NCBI GenBank assembly: GCA_002362735.1
Contig: DEUU01000034.1
Location: 1-19,246, forward strand
Direction: 5' to 3'
DNA from: Dehalococcoidia bacterium UBA3254
GTDB lineage: Bacteria; Chloroflexota; Dehalococcoidia; Dehalococcoidales; UBA3254
DNA: 19,246 nucleotides
Shown one piece after another: positions 1 through 7,460 of the stretch. The notes under the pieces are model-generated. The model saw only the letters and a program-made list of their open reading frames with translations, was not told where the DNA came from and made no database searches. Made by a program: the position numbers and the translations under genes. Numbering within the stretch: position 1 is the first letter of the stretch; each line of letters opens with the position of its first letter.

Positions 1-2
1 TG

Positions 3-815
3 CTGACCGGCAACTCGGTGGGTAAACTCCTCATAGCCGGGATCATACCCGGTCTCATCGGGGCGGTTATGATCGGGATCATGGTAGCTATCCGCTGCAA
101 GATTGATCCCAGCCAGTACGGATACGGACGAAACTCGACCGAGCGCACTCCCTGGAAGACCCGCTTTGCTATGATTCCTCGTGCATGGGGGCTCCTCTTT
201 ATTGCCCTGGTAATCGTAGGAGGGTTGTATACCGGTATCTTTACCCCTACCGAATCTGGTGCGATTGGTGCTTTCGCAGCCTGTCTGGCTGTCATGGTTA
301 CCCGCAAGGGTGGTTGGCGCGGTATCGGACAAGCCTTACTTGAAGCAGGAGAAGTGACCGGTCAGTTCCTCTTAATTATCATGGCCGGGTTGATGTTCAG
401 TTATTTACTATCGGTAACGGGGCTGCCAGCAACGCTTACGAATGCGATCGTCAGTACTCAAGTAGCCCCTATCGTAGTCATCATCATTATTATTTTCGTT
501 TATATTACCCTGGGTACATTTATGGATGATATATCCATTATGGTGGCAACCATACCCATAATTTATCCGATGATCGTCCAGTTAGGGTTCAGTCCAATCT
601 GGTTTGGGGTCTTAATGGTCCAAAATATTGAAATTGGGGTGTTGACTCCTCCCTACGGCATGAATTTGTTTATCCTGAAGGCTATGCTGCCCAATACCAG
701 TATGGGTGAAATCTTCAAGGGGGTTATGTGGTTTATTGTACCTGTGGTGCTGACCATGGTTATCTATATAGCCTTCCCTGATGTCGCTCTCTGGTTGCCT
801 GAAATGATGAAATAA
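3..815 (+). CDS. dctM: TRAP transporter large permease, DctM family (5' end outside window)
   Basis: This is the C-terminal part (about 270 residues) of the large, multi-spanning subunit of a tripartite ATP-independent periplasmic transporter, which drives solute uptake through the membrane using an ion gradient. The reading frame is open from base 3 with no start signal. The first residues (LTGNSVGKLLIAGIIPGL) match an internal part of DctM, so the gene begins upstream and the GTG at 18 is not a start. Visible family marks are the YTGIFTPTESGAIGA segment and the C-terminal LTPPYGMNLFILK motif, with alternating hydrophobic helices to the end. It resembles the second DctM at 5113-6420, so the window carries parts of two TRAP systems. 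Its substrate cannot be read from the sequence. It is convergent with the sensor kinase at 900-2003. Confidence 0.93.
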   Translation: MTGNSVGKLLIAGIIPGLIGAVMIGIMVAIRCKIDPSQYGYGRNSTERTPWKTRFAMIPRAWGLLFIALVIVGGLYTGIFTPTESGAIGAFAACLAVMVTRKGGWRGIGQALLEAGEVTGQFLLIIMAGLMFSYLLSVTGLPATLTNAIVSTQVAPIVVIIIIIFVYITLGTFMDDISIMVATIPIIYPMIVQLGFSPIWFGVLMVQNIEIGVLTPPYGMNLFILKAMLPNTSMGEIFKGVMWFIVPVVLTMVIYIAFPDVALWLPEMMK

Positions 816-899
816 TAAATTCATTTAATTCTTGGAATGGAGTAAAACACAGAGGGGGATAATTAGCGGGAGAATACCCGGAGAAACATTATACCTGTA

Positions 900-2003
900 T
901 CAATTATTGATGGCGAAACTGAGAACGGTCCCTTCGTCGGGACTGGAGTTGATTTGAAAAGTTCCTCCCAGAGCATCAATTCTCTGCTGCATTCCAAAAA
1001 GCCCCAATTTACCTTCATCGTAAAGTGTACCCAACTTCCCGGGGATTGAAAATCCCTGTCCGTCATCCTGTATTGTCAGCTTTAAATTAGCTTCGGTAAA
1101 TTCCAGAGTAACTACTGCATTACTCGCTTTTGAATGCCGCCGGATGTTATTTAAAGCCTCCTGTGTGATACGGAAAATCGCATTTTCTGCAGTGGAAGGC
1201 AACTTGCGCTCGATCCCATTCACTAAAATCAGGATATGTAAGTTACCTTCGTTATTTATCTTACTCGCCAGCCATTTAAGAGCAGGTATTAGTCCCATAT
1301 TATCCAGAATGGAGGGCCGTAAATCGCGGCAAATACGACGCAAATTATCAACTGCTCCAATTGTGGTATCCTTGATTATTTTGGAGCTTTCTTTGACATC
1401 GGCATCCCCCACTGTTTGCAGCCTTTCAGCATAACTCAAAATTACCAGCAGGGTTTGAATAGTATCATCATGCAGTTCACGTGCAATTCTCTGTCGCTCG
1501 CTCTCCTGAGCCTCCAGAATCTTAGAAATGTATTTTTGTCCATCTTCTTCGCGGCTTCTCGCGATTCTTTTCTCCCTAAGATTCCAGTGAATCGCCAGTA
1601 GAGCCACGGTTACTACCAGTATAGGAAGCAACAAATTAGTAACGATATTTAAAAGATAAGTTACGTGGCTGTTCCAGACTCCGATAGTAGCGAAAATAAT
1701 TACCCAACCCAATATAACCAGCCAGGCCAGAACAACTCCCCGCCACTTAAACACTAATATCGCATAGAAAGCAGGAATCAGGAAAAAACTTCCCACAATG
1801 CGATAATTAAATTCTATTACCGCCAGCCTACTAAAAAAATATCTAAAGGGTCCAAGACTTGAAGCATTTCGCCAGTCCGCCCAGGGCCAGTGGTGATACA
1901 CAAAACCAAGTAACACTATTATCGCTAAACAGATATAAAAATGAGGATTTTGTAGAATACCGCCGAATATTTTATTATTGATCAGAAATGAAATACGTTT
2001 CAT
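900..2003 (-). CDS. Membrane sensor histidine kinase, NarX/DegS-like (HisKA_3 type)
   Basis: A 367-residue sensor kinase that would autophosphorylate on His and pass phosphate to the adjacent NarL-type regulator. The N-terminal part holds about four hydrophobic membrane segments (roughly residues 22-38, 69-85, 90-109, 115-139) with only short loops, so there is no large extracellular sensor domain; the signal may be sensed in or at the membrane. A linker helix (142-170) leads to the H-box ESERQRIARELHDD with phospho-acceptor His178. The DLRPSILDNMGL segment typical of HisKA_3 kinases lies at 227-238. The ATPase domain shows the N-box (EALNNIRRHSKA, 282-293), DDGQGF (313-318), and a C-terminal GLFGMQQRI G2 region. 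Its ATG overlaps the regulator's stop as ATGA (2003-2000), implying translational coupling. The ligand is unknown; the TRAP operons on both sides suggest an imported organic acid. Confidence 0.93.
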   Translation of the reverse strand: MKRISFLINNKIFGGILQNPHFYICLAIIVLLGFVYHHWPWADWRNASSLGPFRYFFSRLAVIEFNYRIVGSFFLIPAFYAILVFKWRGVVLAWLVILGWVIIFATIGVWNSHVTYLLNIVTNLLLPILVVTVALLAIHWNLREKRIARSREEDGQKYISKILEAQESERQRIARELHDDTIQTLLVILSYAERLQTVGDADVKESSKIIKDTTIGAVDNLRRICRDLRPSILDNMGLIPALKWLASKINNEGNLHILILVNGIERKLPSTAENAIFRITQEALNNIRRHSKASNAVVTLEFTEANLKLTIQDDGQGFSIPGKLGTLYDEGKLGLFGMQQRIDALGGTFQINSSPDEGTVLSFAINN

Positions 2004-2755
2004 CTTGGATCGCTCTTCTTTTTAAGATCATCCTCTGTAAGAATACCTCTACTAAAACTGATCACTACGGCTTCAGTACGTGACCTGACATTAAGCTTTA
2101 AAAATATCGTAGTCAGATAGCTTTTGACGCTATTCAGGCTTAATCCGAGCTTGAGTGCAATATCCTTGTTCGAGACTCCCTTGGCGACCAATCTTAGCAT
2201 CTCCAATTCTCTGGCAGTAAGTTTTTCTGTGACAGATGTATTCAAATTCCTGTCGTCTTGAGCCAACTGGTCTTTGAAAATTTGCTGTGATACGGATGGA
2301 GATAGTACTGTTTCCCCGGCGATAAGCAAACGAATAGCATGAATCACCTCGGATGCAGATACAGTTTTAACCAGATAGCCGGTAGCGCCAGCCTTCATAA
2401 TTCCATAAACATATTCATTATCATTATGTACAGTCAAAGCCAGTATAGCTACACGGGGACATCTGGATTTTATTTGTCGAGTAGCTTCAATCCCGTTTAG
2501 GCCAGGCATACTGATATCCATAATTACCACATCTGGATTTAGCTCAACAGTCAGATTAACTGCATCTTCCCCATTGCTTGCTTCTGCGACTACTTCAAAT
2601 TCTCTTTCTTCCTCGAGCATATGGCGCAAAGATTCTCGTAATACCGCGTGATCATCCGCCAGTAACACCTTGATTTTCACAGGGATATTGTCATTCCCGA
2701 TCTTCTCGAATTCTTTTCGTTCGTTGTTTTCCACAGGTAAATTTCTCGCACTCAA
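2000..2755 (-). CDS. Response regulator, NarL/FixJ family (REC + LuxR-type HTH)
   Basis: This cytoplasmic DNA-binding regulator is the partner of the downstream kinase. The receiver domain has the acidic pair Asp34/Asp35, phospho-acceptor Asp80 in VVIMDISMPGLNG, Thr108 and Lys130 (GYLVK). The C-terminal HTH (about 179-240) shows LTARELEMLRLVAKGVSNKD and the recognition-helix region LSLNSVKSYL. The longest frame starts at a TTG (2755) without a visible ribosome site, 18 bases from a candidate -10 box. GTG starts at 2734 or 2680 are therefore plausible; the latter would give the family-typical MKIKVLLADDH beginning. It is first in a two-gene operon with the kinase. It reads divergently from dctP, so regulation of the TRAP operon from the shared intergenic region is the natural inference. 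Confidence 0.92.
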   Translation of the reverse strand: MSARNLPVENNERKEFEKIGNDNIPVKIKVLLADDHAVLRESLRHMLEEEREFEVVAEASNGEDAVNLTVELNPDVVIMDISMPGLNGIEATRQIKSRCPRVAILALTVHNDNEYVYGIMKAGATGYLVKTVSASEVIHAIRLLIAGETVLSPSVSQQIFKDQLAQDDRNLNTSVTEKLTARELEMLRLVAKGVSNKDIALKLGLSLNSVKSYLTTIFLKLNVRSRTEAVVISFSRGILTEDDLKKKSDPR

Positions 2756-2772
2756 ATTCTACACGCACAAAT

Positions 2773-2778
2773 ATTATA
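2773..2778 (-). promoter_or_regulatory. Candidate -10 box for the response regulator/kinase operon
   Basis: TATAAT lies on the minus strand about 18 bases before the TTG codon at 2755. The hexamer 17 bases further upstream is ATACTT, a poor -35, and it overlaps the palindrome TACTTAAGTA (2791-2800). If the transcript starts near 2766, a leader of only about 11 bases would precede the TTG. This favours one of the internal GTG starts. Confidence 0.4.
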
Positions 2779-3092
2779 CTTTTAGATACCTACTTAAGTA
2801 TATAATTCTTATCTATTTATTAATCTTAGGTCTATTGTAATACTCTCTTTTTTCTGGTATCTTATTTATTAAATTTTACAAACAACCGATACGAATAGCA
2901 ATAGCGATACACGATTTATTTTTGCTTTCAGATATTTCCTCAAATATACCGGTTTTTGCATCCTTTAAAAAGGTTAGTTTACAACTAATTTATTCAGAAA
3001 CGCTCAAATATCCTTCACCCACGATGAAAATCAATTGAAAGGTAAGGTTTGAATTACTTAATAATCTAATGTCTCTTTGACATTAAAAGGAT

Positions 3093-3198
3093 AGTTGCGA
3101 GAGTAACAGTTGCATTATGAAAGAAATAGGGTGATACTATAATCAAATTTAATATAAAGATAATTTTACCGTTTTAAGTGGGCAGTTGCAAGAGCAAT
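3093..3198 (+). repeat. Two copies of a 15-base dyad-like motif, 91 bases apart
   Basis: AGTTGCGAGAGTAAC (3093-3107) and AGTTGCAAGAGCAAT (3184-3198) agree at 12 of 15 positions. Each is close to an inverted repeat: TTGC-AAGA-GCAA in the second, and GTTGC-GAGA-GTAAC with one mismatch in the first. They flank the candidate dctP promoter and may be binding sites for a regulator, possibly the adjacent NarL-type protein. Confidence 0.45.
3115..3143 (+). promoter_or_regulatory. Candidate promoter for dctPQM
   Basis: TTATGA (3115-3120), a 17-base spacer and a perfect TATAAT (3138-3143) would start transcription near 3150, giving a leader of about 130 bases before dctP. The two AGTTGCRAGAGYAAY motifs would be centred near -50 and +41. 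The -35 is only half matched, so this is a moderate call. Confidence 0.4.
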
Positions 3199-3278
3199 AT
3201 TCACGCAATGTTAAAATACCGTGATAAGATAATCAGAACGTGAGTTAAAAAATTTTAAAATTTAAAGGAGGGAATTAA

Positions 3279-4376
3279 ATGAAATCGAGTTACCGATGGT
3301 GGGTTGTAATTCTGGCCATAATATTAATTTTGGCATTTGTTTTGAGCGGTTGCAGCAGTTCAAGCTCGCCGACTACTACGACACCAGCTACCAAGCCAAC
3401 AACAGCTCCGGTATCAACAGCGGCAGCACAAAAAATAATTCTCAAAGTCCATATCGGACCTCCGCCCGTAGACCCTCAAGCCACTGAGATGGTGAAATGG
3501 GCTAATGCTTTTAATGCGACTGCCTCGGGTAGATATGAGATGCAGGTATATCCGGGTGACACGCTGGTAAAAGGCACTGATGCGCTGGATTCAATTCGCA
3601 CCCGGGTAGTGGATATGGGCGGTATTTCTATGGACGCACAGGGAAAATTCCAGCCCGAAATGACAGTCTCCTATCTGCCCTTTATCTTCAACAACTATGA
3701 AGCTAACTTAGAGTTCGTTAAAATCGTCCATGAATTTTTTAATAATATGCTTTCAACCAAATACAATCAAAAACTGATCTGCTGGTTTAATATGGGCGCG
3801 TCTGATATATACAGTAAAACCCAGATTAAAAACATGGCAGACCTTAAGGGCAAACTGGTTTCCTGTCAATCTAACGTTGAGTCAAAGACACTTCAAGCTT
3901 TAGGAGCATCACCAGTTAGTATGGGTCTTGATGAAGAGATTCCTTCCTTGCAGAAAGGCGTCATAGATGCCGGAGAAATCGGACCCCCGCTGGTTTTGAT
4001 GCTATGGAAATATTGGGAAGTTGTCAAATATATGGTTCAAGCAAATATGTATGGAACATTATTGGGTGTAACCATCAATAACGATGTATTTAATAAATTG
4101 CCAGCCGATCTCCAGAAAGCGATGTTAGACCAGGGTCAAATCTATTCAGAGGCCATGTGGGCCGCACAAAAAGGATCGCATATTACGGCTCTAGATACAA
4201 TAACTAAAAATGGTATGACTGTCTATAAACTGCCCGAAGATGAGCGAGCTAAATGGATAGCAGCCACCGAATCCGTCAGGGCAGATTATTGGAAGAGCCT
4301 GAGCCCGGATTCTTCCAAGTTATTACAGGATGCTATTAGTAAGGCTAATGCTGCTTTCCCCTATAAAGCGCAATAA
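3279..4376 (+). CDS. dctP: TRAP transporter substrate-binding lipoprotein, DctP family
   Basis: The 365-residue extracytoplasmic binding protein captures an organic acid and delivers it to the DctQM membrane complex. A strong AAAGGAGGG site precedes the ATG. The N-terminus is a lipoprotein signal: basic start, hydrophobic core (8-22) and lipobox LSGC with Cys25, followed by a Ser/Thr/Pro-rich spacer to about residue 50. The mature domain begins with IILKVHIGPPPVDPQ and runs the length expected for DctP. It contains features such as the LKGKLVSCQSN region and the GVIDAGEIGPPLVLMLWKYWEVVKYM segment where DctP proteins bind ligand and hinge. Lipid anchoring suits an organism where a soluble periplasmic form would be lost. 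The ligand is not predictable. It is first in the dctP-dctQ-dctM operon, with hairpins downstream that may set it above the membrane subunits in expression. Confidence 0.93.
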   Translation: MKSSYRWWVVILAIILILAFVLSGCSSSSSPTTTTPATKPTTAPVSTAAAQKIILKVHIGPPPVDPQATEMVKWANAFNATASGRYEMQVYPGDTLVKGTDALDSIRTRVVDMGGISMDAQGKFQPEMTVSYLPFIFNNYEANLEFVKIVHEFFNNMLSTKYNQKLICWFNMGASDIYSKTQIKNMADLKGKLVSCQSNVESKTLQALGASPVSMGLDEEIPSLQKGVIDAGEIGPPLVLMLWKYWEVVKYMVQANMYGTLLGVTINNDVFNKLPADLQKAMLDQGQIYSEAMWAAQKGSHITALDTITKNGMTVYKLPEDERAKWIAATESVRADYWKSLSPDSSKLLQDAISKANAAFPYKAQ

Positions 4377-4392
4377 ACGCAGCCCGGATGAT

Positions 4393-4418
4393 ATTCTGGA
4401 ACTGAATCTTTCCAGAAT
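4393..4418 (+). terminator. Hairpin 1 between dctP and dctQ
   Basis: ATTCTGGAA (4393-4401), an 8-base loop and TTCCAGAAT (4410-4418) form a perfect 9-bp stem 16 bases after the dctP stop. No T-run follows. An RNA-stabilising or attenuating structure at the end of the binding-protein message is more likely than a full terminator, since dctQM lack an obvious promoter of their own. Confidence 0.5.
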
Positions 4419-4433
4419 TGGAGAGGATTACAG

Positions 4434-4457
4434 GGGGTGGATACAGTGATCCACCCC
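4434..4457 (+). terminator. Hairpin 2 between dctP and dctQ
   Basis: GGGGTGGAT (4434-4442), loop ACAGTG and ATCCACCCC (4449-4457) form a perfect, GC-rich 9-bp stem. It is followed only by TTCTCC, so as an intrinsic terminator it would be leaky. It ends about 18 bases before the dctQ ribosome site. Together with hairpin 1 it probably attenuates readthrough into dctQM or protects the dctP message. Confidence 0.55.
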
Positions 4458-4488
4458 TTCTCCATAAAATCAGAAAAAGAGGTTTGCC

Positions 4489-5055
4489 ATGGGCGAAGAA
4501 AGAACTGCCGAGAGAACCGGGGCATTCAGTGTTAAGAAACCCTGGATTATTTTGGACCATTGGTTTGAACGTTTTACTGCTTTTTGTTTGTCAGCCAGCG
4601 GCATTTTCGTCTTGATTATGGCATTTACGGTATTTTATGGCGTAATTCGCCGTTACTTCTTCAGAAGTCCGGATAATAATGCGTATCTGGTAGTCCTTGT
4701 TCTAATGCTGGCTTGTTCGGTTCTAGCCCTTGCTCAGATAACGAGACTTAATCGCAACATTATCGTGGATTTTTTTGGTCAACATTTTCATCCTAAAGTA
4801 CGCGTGGTAATCAGTCATATAGCTGCACCCATACTGGGATTGATCTTTTGTGGAACTCTAGCCTGGAAAAGCTGGGATACGGCCGCCTTTTCCCTGTATG
4901 CCAATGAGAAGACCGTTACGGTGGCGGTTATTCCAGTCTTCCCTTTGAGAGCGATGATTGTTTTCGGAATTATTCTGGTCAGTTTAACTCTCATCGCTCA
5001 GTTGATCCGTGGAATATTTTTATATATCAAGGGAAACACTGCGGTAACAAAATAA
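4489..5055 (+). CDS. dctQ: TRAP transporter small permease, DctQ family
   Basis: A 188-residue small membrane subunit with four predicted helices (about 32-52, 66-85, 105-125, 145-172), the number and length expected for DctQ. DctQ pairs with DctM and helps dock the binding protein. The segment FYGVIRRYFFRSPDNNAYLV, with a charged patch between helices 1 and 2, is typical of the family. The ATG at 4489 has an AAAGAGG site 6 bases upstream. Position between dctP and dctM supports the call more than primary sequence does, because DctQ proteins are poorly conserved. It shares the transcript with dctM, whose own ribosome site lies 38 bases beyond the dctQ stop. Confidence 0.9.
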   Translation: MGEERTAERTGAFSVKKPWIILDHWFERFTAFCLSASGIFVLIMAFTVFYGVIRRYFFRSPDNNAYLVVLVLMLACSVLALAQITRLNRNIIVDFFGQHFHPKVRVVISHIAAPILGLIFCGTLAWKSWDTAAFSLYANEKTVTVAVIPVFPLRAMIVFGIILVSLTLIAQLIRGIFLYIKGNTAVTK

Positions 5056-5112
5056 TTTCTCGTGGGTTTTTTTATCTATATATTTCCGATTAAAAGGAAT
5101 GGAGCCTTAAAA

Positions 5113-6420
5113 ATGGAACTTAACGTTATCGCAATATCCGCTATTTGCGTAATAGCAGTACTTGTCCTGATGATGATCGGAGTACCTCTTCCTTTTGCCA
5201 CTGGAGCCAGCGCAGTGATTGGTATTTTTTTAGTTTGGGGTGTCACCGGCCTTGGAAAGATGGGCGTAGTAGTCTACACGCAATTTTTCAATATACAATG
5301 GGCTACGATGCCTCTCTTCGTGCTCATGGCTGAAATTATCAATGCCACTGCCATTGGTTCAAATCTATTCGATACCGCCAATAAATGGATGTCCCGGTTA
5401 CCTGGAGGTCTGGCTGTGGCAAGTCTGCTGGCAGAAGCCGGTATGGCGGCTACCATCGGCAATAGCACCACTACCGCCCTGGCGGTTGGTAAAGTCAGCG
5501 TGCCTCAAATGGAAAGACTCGGCTATAAAAAATCCTTCGCTCTCGGCGCAATCCTCAGCGGCGGAGTCCTGGGGCCATTAATTCCTCCCAGTATCCCTCT
5601 CATTATCTACGGCATGATGTCCAACACCTCGATTGCTCAGCTTTTTATAGCCGGAATAATACCAGGAATTCTTTTAGTGGTTATGCTGGCAGTTTATATC
5701 ATTATCGCATGTCTGGTTTCTCCACGGTTAGCTCCCGGCCGGGTGGGGTTTAGCTGGAAAGATCGTTTTAGCTCTCTAAAACAGGTCTGGCCTGTCTTAA
5801 TACTAATGCTTGGTATCCTGGGAGGAATTTATACCGGCGTTATGACAGCTACCGAAGCGGCGGGGGTGGCTGTGGTTCTGATTCTAATTATTGCCATAGT
5901 CTTTTTTAATTTCCGTCTCCCTCACTTAAACAGAGCCCTCAAAGAAGCGGTTATCTTAAACGGCATGTGCTGCTTCATCATCATCGGCGTTACAATCCTG
6001 ACCTATCTGGTAGCTACCTCAGGCTTAGCCCAGAGTATGGCCAATGCCCTGCTTCACTCCGGACTGAATAAATGGGCTATTGTTATCATTATTAATATAA
6101 TTATCCTGATATTGGGTTGTTTCGTGGATACCCTGACCATCGTCCTGTTGACATTACCCTTCTTTGTTCCCCTGGTTTCCGGTATGGGATTCAGCCTGGT
6201 CTGGTTTGGAATAATCCTGACCGTTAATACAGAATTGGGCATGCTCACCCCACCCATGGGGATGAATCTTTTTGTCCTGAAACAAGTTTTTAATGTTCCA
6301 ATCGGTACACTAATAAGAGGTGAGGCACCCTTTCTAGGGGTGATTATGCTGTTTTTGGCGGTTTGTATCGCTTTCCCGGGGGTCGCTACCTGGCTCCCGG
6401 GGATGATGATGGGAAAATAA
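5113..6420 (+). CDS. dctM: TRAP transporter large permease, DctM family
   Basis: The main transport subunit, 435 residues from the ATG at 5113, with about twelve hydrophobic segments. I chose 5113 over the upstream in-frame GTG at 5062 because a GGAG lies 8 bases before it and the resulting MELNVIAISAIC start resembles the family. Recognisable marks are IGVPLPFATGASAV near the N-terminus, GNSTTTALAVGKV, LGPLIPPSIPLIIYGMM, YTGVMTATEAAGVAVV and LTPPMGMNLFVLKQ. Length is normal for a stand-alone DctM not fused to DctQ. It completes dctPQM. The partial DctM at the window's left edge is a paralogue (both end with an IAFPxVAxWLPxMM tail), suggesting two related importers. Confidence 0.94.
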   Translation: MELNVIAISAICVIAVLVLMMIGVPLPFATGASAVIGIFLVWGVTGLGKMGVVVYTQFFNIQWATMPLFVLMAEIINATAIGSNLFDTANKWMSRLPGGLAVASLLAEAGMAATIGNSTTTALAVGKVSVPQMERLGYKKSFALGAILSGGVLGPLIPPSIPLIIYGMMSNTSIAQLFIAGIIPGILLVVMLAVYIIIACLVSPRLAPGRVGFSWKDRFSSLKQVWPVLILMLGILGGIYTGVMTATEAAGVAVVLILIIAIVFFNFRLPHLNRALKEAVILNGMCCFIIIGVTILTYLVATSGLAQSMANALLHSGLNKWAIVIIINIIILILGCFVDTLTIVLLTLPFFVPLVSGMGFSLVWFGIILTVNTELGMLTPPMGMNLFVLKQVFNVPIGTLIRGEAPFLGVIMLFLAVCIAFPGVATWLPGMMMGK

Positions 6421-6515
6421 ACGGGTATTGTCTGGTATATCGGGTAAGTAGAATTGATGATTCTTTCAGATCATACAAGATCAAACCAGGAATAATAGTA
6501 ATCAGGAGATAACAA

Positions 6516-7307
6516 ATGCAGCATCAAGAAGGTCAGTTTAAAGGATACAAAAACCTCAAAATCTATTTCCAGAACTGGATGCCTGAAGATTCTCCTCTGG
6601 CGGTATTGCTGATTGCACACGGCTTTTCCGAGCATAGTGGACATTATGGGACCGTAGTCAATTATTTTGTTCCTAAAGGTTACGCGGTTTGGGCTCTGGA
6701 CCATCGCGGTCATGGTAAATCTGAAGGAGAACGTGTTCAGATTGATGATTTTCACGATTATGTGGTAGATCTTAAAACCTTTTTTGATATCGTGCGAAAG
6801 AATAATCCCGGTAAAAAAATATTCCTCATCGGCCACAGCATGGGATCAATGATTAGTTTATCCTACACTCTGGAGTACCAACATGAGATGGATGGCCTTA
6901 TAACATCCGGGGGCGGATTGGCAAAACCCGGTGTCCAGCCCGAGCTTCTGATATCTCCCGGCCAAGCCATTGATCCGTCTACGAACTGCCGTAACGCGAA
7001 GGCGGTGGCTGAATTTGTTAATGACCCGCTGGTCTATCATGGTCCTGTACCTCCTAAACACGCGATGCTGGCGGGAAAAAGGATTAGTGAATTAGCTTAT
7101 GAGGTTCACCAGATCAAATTGCCAGTCCTGGTAATGGCGGGAGCCGGAGGCCCGGACGGAGAAAACAGTAAGGTACTTTTTGATCTGATCGGATCTAAAG
7201 ACAAGACCCGTAAAGCTTACCCGGGCTTACTGCACGATATTTTTAAGGAGCCAGAATATCTTCAGGTTTTGGCAGATTTAGAGGAATGGTTGAAAGCTCA
7301 CACCTAA
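6516..7307 (+). CDS. Alpha/beta hydrolase, monoacylglycerol lipase-like (Hydrolase_4)
   Basis: A 263-residue cytoplasmic serine hydrolase, likely an esterase or lipase of the monoacylglycerol lipase group. The oxyanion-side HG motif (LLIAHGFSEHSGHY, His35-Gly36) and the DHRGHGKSEGER loop (62-73) are typical. The nucleophile elbow GHSMG gives Ser108. His240 (YPGLLHDIF) is the probable catalytic base and Asp214, in an unusual GAGGPDG context, the probable acid; the family normally shows GxxDxxV there. There is no signal peptide. An AGGAG ribosome site lies 8 bases before the ATG. It sits 95 bases after dctM on the same strand and may be co-transcribed. It could release an acid from an ester, but the substrate is unknown. 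Confidence 0.88.
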   Translation: MQHQEGQFKGYKNLKIYFQNWMPEDSPLAVLLIAHGFSEHSGHYGTVVNYFVPKGYAVWALDHRGHGKSEGERVQIDDFHDYVVDLKTFFDIVRKNNPGKKIFLIGHSMGSMISLSYTLEYQHEMDGLITSGGGLAKPGVQPELLISPGQAIDPSTNCRNAKAVAEFVNDPLVYHGPVPPKHAMLAGKRISELAYEVHQIKLPVLVMAGAGGPDGENSKVLFDLIGSKDKTRKAYPGLLHDIFKEPEYLQVLADLEEWLKAHT

Positions 7308-7460
7308 TCGCTGATTGCGGGACCTTTTCGGCATACCGTTTGAGATCGATGCAGATTTTCCAAAATAGGGTTAATATGAACAATCTATGCTATTATTAAG
7401 CAAAAGGTAACTTATAAACAGTAAACTTCAAAAGAACCAAACATATTAAGAGGAGTAATA

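Larger units (their letters stand above)
2756..3278. promoter_or_regulatory. Divergent control region between the two-component pair and dctPQM
   Basis: This 523-base, AT-rich stretch has no credible gene. It holds several operator-like dyads. TACTTAAGTA (2791-2800) is a perfect palindrome upstream of the regulator's -10. TTAGTT-TAC-AACTAA spans 2974-2988. TAATGTC-TCTTT-GACATTA spans 3067-3085 and contains a TTGACA hexamer. A 15-base near-repeat (AGTTGCRAGAGYAAY) occurs at 3093-3107 and 3184-3198. Short repeats CGATAC (2887-2892, 2905-2910) and tandem AATAGC lie between. The function of each is inference; the density of symmetric sites between divergent genes is what the sequence shows. Confidence 0.6.

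Noticed and set aside
3077..3105. TTGACA at 3077 as the dctP promoter belonging to the shared cluster architecture
   Set aside because: The matching -10 position reads AGAGTA or GAGTAA and the GTTG element is two bases out of place; TATAAT at 3138 is the better candidate.
5062..5112. Upstream GTG start giving dctM 17 extra residues
   Set aside because: There is no ribosome site before the GTG, while GGAG precedes the ATG at 5113 at good spacing.
6471..6836. 121-codon minus-strand frame opposite the alpha/beta hydrolase start
   Set aside because: It lies antisense to a hydrolase with clear catalytic motifs and has no recognisable domain; it is a shadow of that gene.
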